Assembly: GCA_035327525.1 (NCBI GenBank)
Contig: DAOLDC010000001.1
Coordinates: 1-50,248 of the forward strand
Length of the DNA stretch: 50,248 bases
Reading direction: 5' to 3'
Origin: JAKLEX01 sp035327525
GTDB taxonomy: Bacteria; Patescibacteriota; Minisyncoccia; Phycocordibacterales; JAACPR01
In this document: positions 47,274 to 50,248 of the stretch, in pieces
Position numbering within the stretch: position 1 is the first letter of the stretch
How the letters are laid out: each line of letters starts with the position of its first letter
Notes under the pieces: model-generated
Told to the model about the DNA's origin: nothing
What the model saw: the letters and a program-made list of their open reading frames with translations, nothing else
Database searches by the model: none
Made by a program: the position numbers and the translations under genes

Positions 47274-48482
47274 TTATTTTAATAATTCGATTGCTTTTTG
47301 CATCTGATAATCTCTAAGGCTAATATTGTCATCTGGTGATTCTTCTATCAAAATGTCCGGCTTTAGTCCACCGTTTGATATAGAGTTGCCATCTGGTGTC
47401 AACCATTGTGCGACGGTAACTTTTAACGATGTATCCTTTGTAACAGAAACCAATTCCTGAACAGAACCCTTTCCAAAGGTGCTAGTTCCAATAATTGTAG
47501 CAACACCGTGCTCCTGTAATGCGCCAGCAACTATTTCTGACGCTGAGGCAGAACCACTATTTACCAAAACTACCATTTTGAAATCCTTGTTATTTTCGCC
47601 GTAGCCCTTGCTTCTAAATATTTTTTCAACATTATTACCAAAATTTTCTTTTACAATTACTTTTCCTGTAGGCAGAAACCAGCTTGCAATATCAATAGAT
47701 GCGTCTAGAAATCCTCCAGGATTACCGCGTAGATCCAAAATTAATTTGTCTTTTCCTGACCTTTTGAATTCATTAAAAGCGTTTCTAAACTGACTGGTTG
47801 AGTTTGATGAAAAATTATAAAGTGAAATTATAAAAACATCATCAATTATTTCTGTATCAAGAGTTGGAATATTGATTTTGTCTCTAATAATTTCAATATC
47901 GAATGATTCATCTGCACTTTCTCTGAAAACTGTTAATTTTACACTAGTACCAATAGGTCCTCTGATTCTGCTAACCGCATCATCAATTGACATTGAAAAA
48001 GTAGAAATGCCATCTATTGATAATATAATGTCACCCTCGATTATTCCAGATCTCTCAGCCGGAGTATTTTTTAGTGGAGAAACAACTACAATCATTTTTT
48101 CTTTTACACCTATTTCCATTCCAACACCAAAAAATTCGCCTTGAATACTATCTTCAAATTTCTTGTTCTCTTCTGGTGTAAGAAATTGTGTATAAGGATC
48201 ATTTAGGGAATTTACCATACCTTTTATTGCACCAAATATCTTTTCCTGATCAGAGATTTTGTTATCAGAATCAACTGGTTTGTATTTGTCATCTAACAAT
48301 TTCCAAACTTTCCAAAAAGTTGTCAGATCGATTTGATTGAAGGCGTTAGCGGAATTTTTTGCTGGTATATTGTATTGATTTAAATTAATGAAATTTGCAC
48401 TAAACAATCCGCCGGAAAATATTATTAAACCGACCAATATTAAAATCAGAATAGTTCGTAGATTTTTGAAATTTATATTCAT
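47274..48482 (-). CDS. ctpA: C-terminal processing peptidase (S41, CtpA-like)
   Basis: 402 residues. One N-terminal membrane helix (about 10-30), a PDZ domain (GEFFGVGMEIGVKEKMIVVV, SPLKNTPAERSGIIEGDIIL then SIDGI), and the S41 protease core with KLILDLRGNPGGFLDASIDI, the catalytic Ser in VNSGSASASEIVAGALQEHG and the catalytic Lys in GTSTFGKGSVQEL. It trims the C-termini of exported proteins. Divergent from corA with overlapping promoter space (48483-48544). Confidence 0.96.
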   Translation of the reverse strand: MNINFKNLRTILILILVGLIIFSGGLFSANFINLNQYNIPAKNSANAFNQIDLTTFWKVWKLLDDKYKPVDSDNKISDQEKIFGAIKGMVNSLNDPYTQFLTPEENKKFEDSIQGEFFGVGMEIGVKEKMIVVVSPLKNTPAERSGIIEGDIILSIDGISTFSMSIDDAVSRIRGPIGTSVKLTVFRESADESFDIEIIRDKINIPTLDTEIIDDVFIISLYNFSSNSTSQFRNAFNEFKRSGKDKLILDLRGNPGGFLDASIDIASWFLPTGKVIVKENFGNNVEKIFRSKGYGENNKDFKMVVLVNSGSASASEIVAGALQEHGVATIIGTSTFGKGSVQELVSVTKDTSLKVTVAQWLTPDGNSISNGGLKPDILIEESPDDNISLRDYQMQKAIELLK

Positions 48483-48508
48483 TTATATTGATTATTGCAA
48501 AAAAACAT

Positions 48509-48537
48509 TTGAGGGTCAAATATAAAACTGGTATAAT
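48509..48537 (+). promoter_or_regulatory. Promoter of the corA-like gene
   Basis: TTGAGG (48509-48514), 17-base spacer ending TGG, TATAAT (48532-48537). The ATG (48545) is seven bases after the hexamer: a textbook leaderless arrangement. Confidence 0.75.
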
Positions 48538-48544
48538 CTATAGA

Positions 48545-49465
48545 ATGATAAGCGAATATAAACACAAGAATATAGTGTGGATTGATTTAGAAAATCCAAC
48601 ACAGGAGGAAGCACTGCAAATGGTTGAAAGATTTGGTATAGATCCGCTGGTTGCAAATGAGCTGATTCTTCCGACACTTAGACCAAAAGTTGATTATTAC
48701 AAGGATTATATATATTTGATATTGAACTTTCCTGCGCATCACAAGGGTTTTGACAGACATAATTCAGAATCAATACAAGAAATAGATTTTATTATTGGAA
48801 AAAAGTTTATTATTACAACCAGATATAGCAACGTTGATGCCTTCCTAGAATTTTCAAAAGCCTTTGAGGTGCAATCAATTTTGAACAAAAGTAATATGTC
48901 CGACAATGCCGGATATATTTTCTTCTATATGACACAATATTTGTACAAATCAATGATGAATCGATTGGCAAATATTCAAGATCTTTTGCATGACATTGAG
49001 AACAAAATCTTTTCTGGTCATGAAAAAACTATGGTTATTGAAATTTCAAAATTGAATCGCAGAATTTTAAATTATAAAGAATCAATTTCTTTACACAAAG
49101 AAATTCTGGAATCATTCGAGGTGGCTAGTCGTAGATTTTTTGGTGAAGAATTTGATTACTATGCGCACAGTATTATTGGTGAATATTACAAAGTTAGGGG
49201 TGAATTAGCTAGCACAAAGGAGTATTTGGAGGAATTGCGTAATACGAACGATTCCCTACTTTCAACAAAACAGAATGAAATTATGAAGATTTTGACTGTA
49301 ACAAACTTCATTTTTCTACCACTGGCATTGATTGCTGGAATATTCAATATGAATGCTGATTTGCCAATTGTTGGTAGTCGGTACGATTTCGAAATAATTA
49401 TTACAATAATGCTCGCTATTTCTATTGGAATGTACATATATTTCCGAAGAAAAAAGTGGTTATAA
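48545..49465 (+). CDS. corA: CorA-family divalent metal transporter with an NMN motif
   Basis: 306 residues. The large cytoplasmic N-terminal domain includes NIVWIDLENPTQEEALQMVE and IDFIIGKKFIITTRYSNVDA, followed by the long stalk helix and two C-terminal membrane helices (about 252-272, 284-301). The loop between them normally carries the Gly-Met-Asn filter; here it reads FNMNADLPIVG, i.e. Asn268-Met269-Asn270. The rest of the loop (acidic plus Pro) fits. The protein ends RRKKWL, like CorA. It could carry Mg, Co or Ni; the changed first residue makes ion choice uncertain. I start at 48545, right after the promoter; the TTG at 48488 is upstream of it. Confidence 0.9.
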   Translation: MISEYKHKNIVWIDLENPTQEEALQMVERFGIDPLVANELILPTLRPKVDYYKDYIYLILNFPAHHKGFDRHNSESIQEIDFIIGKKFIITTRYSNVDAFLEFSKAFEVQSILNKSNMSDNAGYIFFYMTQYLYKSMMNRLANIQDLLHDIENKIFSGHEKTMVIEISKLNRRILNYKESISLHKEILESFEVASRRFFGEEFDYYAHSIIGEYYKVRGELASTKEYLEELRNTNDSLLSTKQNEIMKILTVTNFIFLPLALIAGIFNMNADLPIVGSRYDFEIIITIMLAISIGMYIYFRRKKWL

Positions 49466-49565
49466 TTTGTTTCACTAAATACAGAATGTCCACAGCCTAT
49501 ACACTTTCTGTAAGAATTTTAGAATTTATTTAAAATAAATTTATGTTAATCTAGTAATATTCAAC

Positions 49566-50248
49566 ATGAGTAATGAAAAATTAAAAATTCCCCCACAGAG
49601 CACAGAAAGTGAAATGGCATTGTTGGGATCAATATTATTGAGACCAGAATCAATAAACGAAATTCTAGATATTGTATCCCTAAATCATTTTTATTCTGAT
49701 AGGCACAAGAAAATCTACGAAACAATGTTGGAGCTTTTTTCAAAATCTATTCCAATTGATTTGATTTCTCTTTCGAGTAGGTTGAAGGAACGAAAAATAC
49801 TAGATCAGGTTGGCGGAAAAAGTTATTTGTCAGAAATTATTGAGTCAGTTCCCTCCTCTGTAAATATAGTGCATTATGCTGATATTGTTATAAAAAAGTC
49901 AGTTACTAGAAGCTTGATTGATGCATCACACGAGATTGGTGCAATGGGATATAATGAGGAACATGATCTGGAATCACTTCTTGATGCAGCAGAAAAAAAG
50001 ATTTTTGCAGTAACAAATCGTAGCACAAAGAAAAACTTTTTTTCACTAAAAGAAACACTGCCAGAAGCATGGGAAAGATTAGAAAAATTACACAAGTCAA
50101 AAGATGAATTGAGAGGTATACCGACTGGATTCAAAAGTTTGGATAATACATTGGCCGGATTTCAAAAATCTGATTTGATAATTCTTGCAGCACGACCATC
50201 TATGGGTAAAACTTCTCTGGCTCTGGATATTGCTAGAAATGTTGCTGT
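49566..50248 (+). CDS. dnaB: Replicative DNA helicase DnaB, 5' part (cut by window end)
   Basis: About 227 residues are visible before the window ends. The N-terminal domain is typical: PPQSTESEMALLGSILLRPE, FYSDRHKKIYETM, KERKILDQVGGKSYLSEII. The linker and the start of the RecA-like domain follow (GIPTGFKSLDNTLAGFQKSD) with the Walker A motif AARPSMGKTSLALDIA at about residues 210-225. It is the ring helicase of the replication fork. Upstream, 49482-49565 holds an ACAGAA...TTCTGT pair and AT-rich sequence with no clear promoter. Confidence 0.97.
   Translation, partial: MSNEKLKIPPQSTESEMALLGSILLRPESINEILDIVSLNHFYSDRHKKIYETMLELFSKSIPIDLISLSSRLKERKILDQVGGKSYLSEIIESVPSSVNIVHYADIVIKKSVTRSLIDASHEIGAMGYNEEHDLESLLDAAEKKIFAVTNRSTKKNFFSLKETLPEAWERLEKLHKSKDELRGIPTGFKSLDNTLAGFQKSDLIILAARPSMGKTSLALDIARNVA

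Noticed and set aside
49482..49513. ACAGAA...TTCTGT palindrome before dnaB as a LexA or DnaA site
   Set aside because: Only six paired bases with a long centre; it matches neither a LexA box nor TTATCCACA, and no partner genes support it.
1..50248. Recoded TGA (Gracilibacteria/Absconditabacteria code)
   Set aside because: TGA ends at least two genes at sensible positions (1545-1547, 5157-5159) and every conserved protein reads through without internal TGA.
1..50248. tRNA, rRNA, tmRNA, RNase P RNA or CRISPR array
   Set aside because: No T-loop-like GGTTCGAATCC stretch, no clover-leaf spacing, no regular repeats with spacers were seen in the short intergenic gaps.

Overview
This window is a very AT-rich, densely packed bacterial chromosome segment. 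It most likely comes from a member of the Candidate Phyla Radiation (Patescibacteria, Parcubacteria-like). The reasons are: compact or shortened versions of universal proteins (113-residue L13, 607-residue AlaRS without its C-terminal domain, zinc-finger-less DnaJ); surface, pilus-like and DUF8128-like proteins of kinds I know mainly from that group; almost no biosynthetic genes; and almost no Shine-Dalgarno sequences. TGA is used as a stop (for example at 1545-1547 and 5157-5159), so the code is standard, which argues against Gracilibacteria/Absconditabacteria. The lineage call is inference; no rRNA gene is present to test it.

Layout. 1-7.6 kb: PIF1-like helicase, a 20-residue basic peptide behind a three-copy 15-bp iteron, a BaiN-like flavoprotein, a foreign-looking orphan DAHP synthase, a methyltransferase, a small membrane protein, YqeY, RmuC and L21. 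7.6-12.8 kb: a pilus/surface locus with a 1106-residue secreted repeat protein ending in a pseudopilin-like domain, a PilX/GspK-like minor pilin, and a PilM with a C-terminal membrane anchor. 12.9-26.7 kb: YchF, LeuRS, a sigma-region-4/HARE-HTH regulator, a Patescibacteria-type membrane protein normally paired with a conjugation-like ATPase, MltG, MnmA, a secreted two-cysteine protein, an ATP-cone/Mrr-type nuclease, AlaRS, and a second actin-fold protein paired with a proline-rich single-pass membrane protein. 26.7-30.8 kb: infA-rpmJ-rpsM-rpsK-rpsD, rpoA, rplQ-rplM-rpsI. 30.8-34.2 kb: grpE-dnaK-dnaJ. 34.2-36.6 kb: membrane protein, histidine kinase, TrpRS. 36.6-44.9 kb: scpA-scpB, a DD-carboxypeptidase, mraY-ftsW-murG, GluRS and an EnvC-like M23 peptidase, i.e. 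chromosome condensation plus peptidoglycan synthesis and remodelling. 44.9-46.5 kb: a looser accessory patch with a small membrane protein, a gene-poor gap, a lytic transglycosylase whose signal peptide is out of frame, and an Ada-like Cys-domain protein. 46.5-50.2 kb: L27, and on the minus strand L9 and CtpA; then CorA and the 5' part of dnaB, cut by the window edge.

Expression. Most transcription units start with an extended -10 (TGN-TATAAT or a close variant) only about 5-11 bases before the start codon. The transcript should therefore begin at or within a few bases of the AUG. Clear ribosome binding sites are seen only before the minor pilin and the DAHP synthase. Leaderless, non-Shine-Dalgarno initiation therefore looks like the default here.

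The strongest candidates for something new are the repeat-protein/pseudopilin fusion with its neighbours, the PilM-like/proline-rich membrane protein pair, the ATP-cone nuclease, the sigma4-HARE regulator, and the iteron-controlled 20-residue peptide. Nothing was run; all calls come from reading the sequence.
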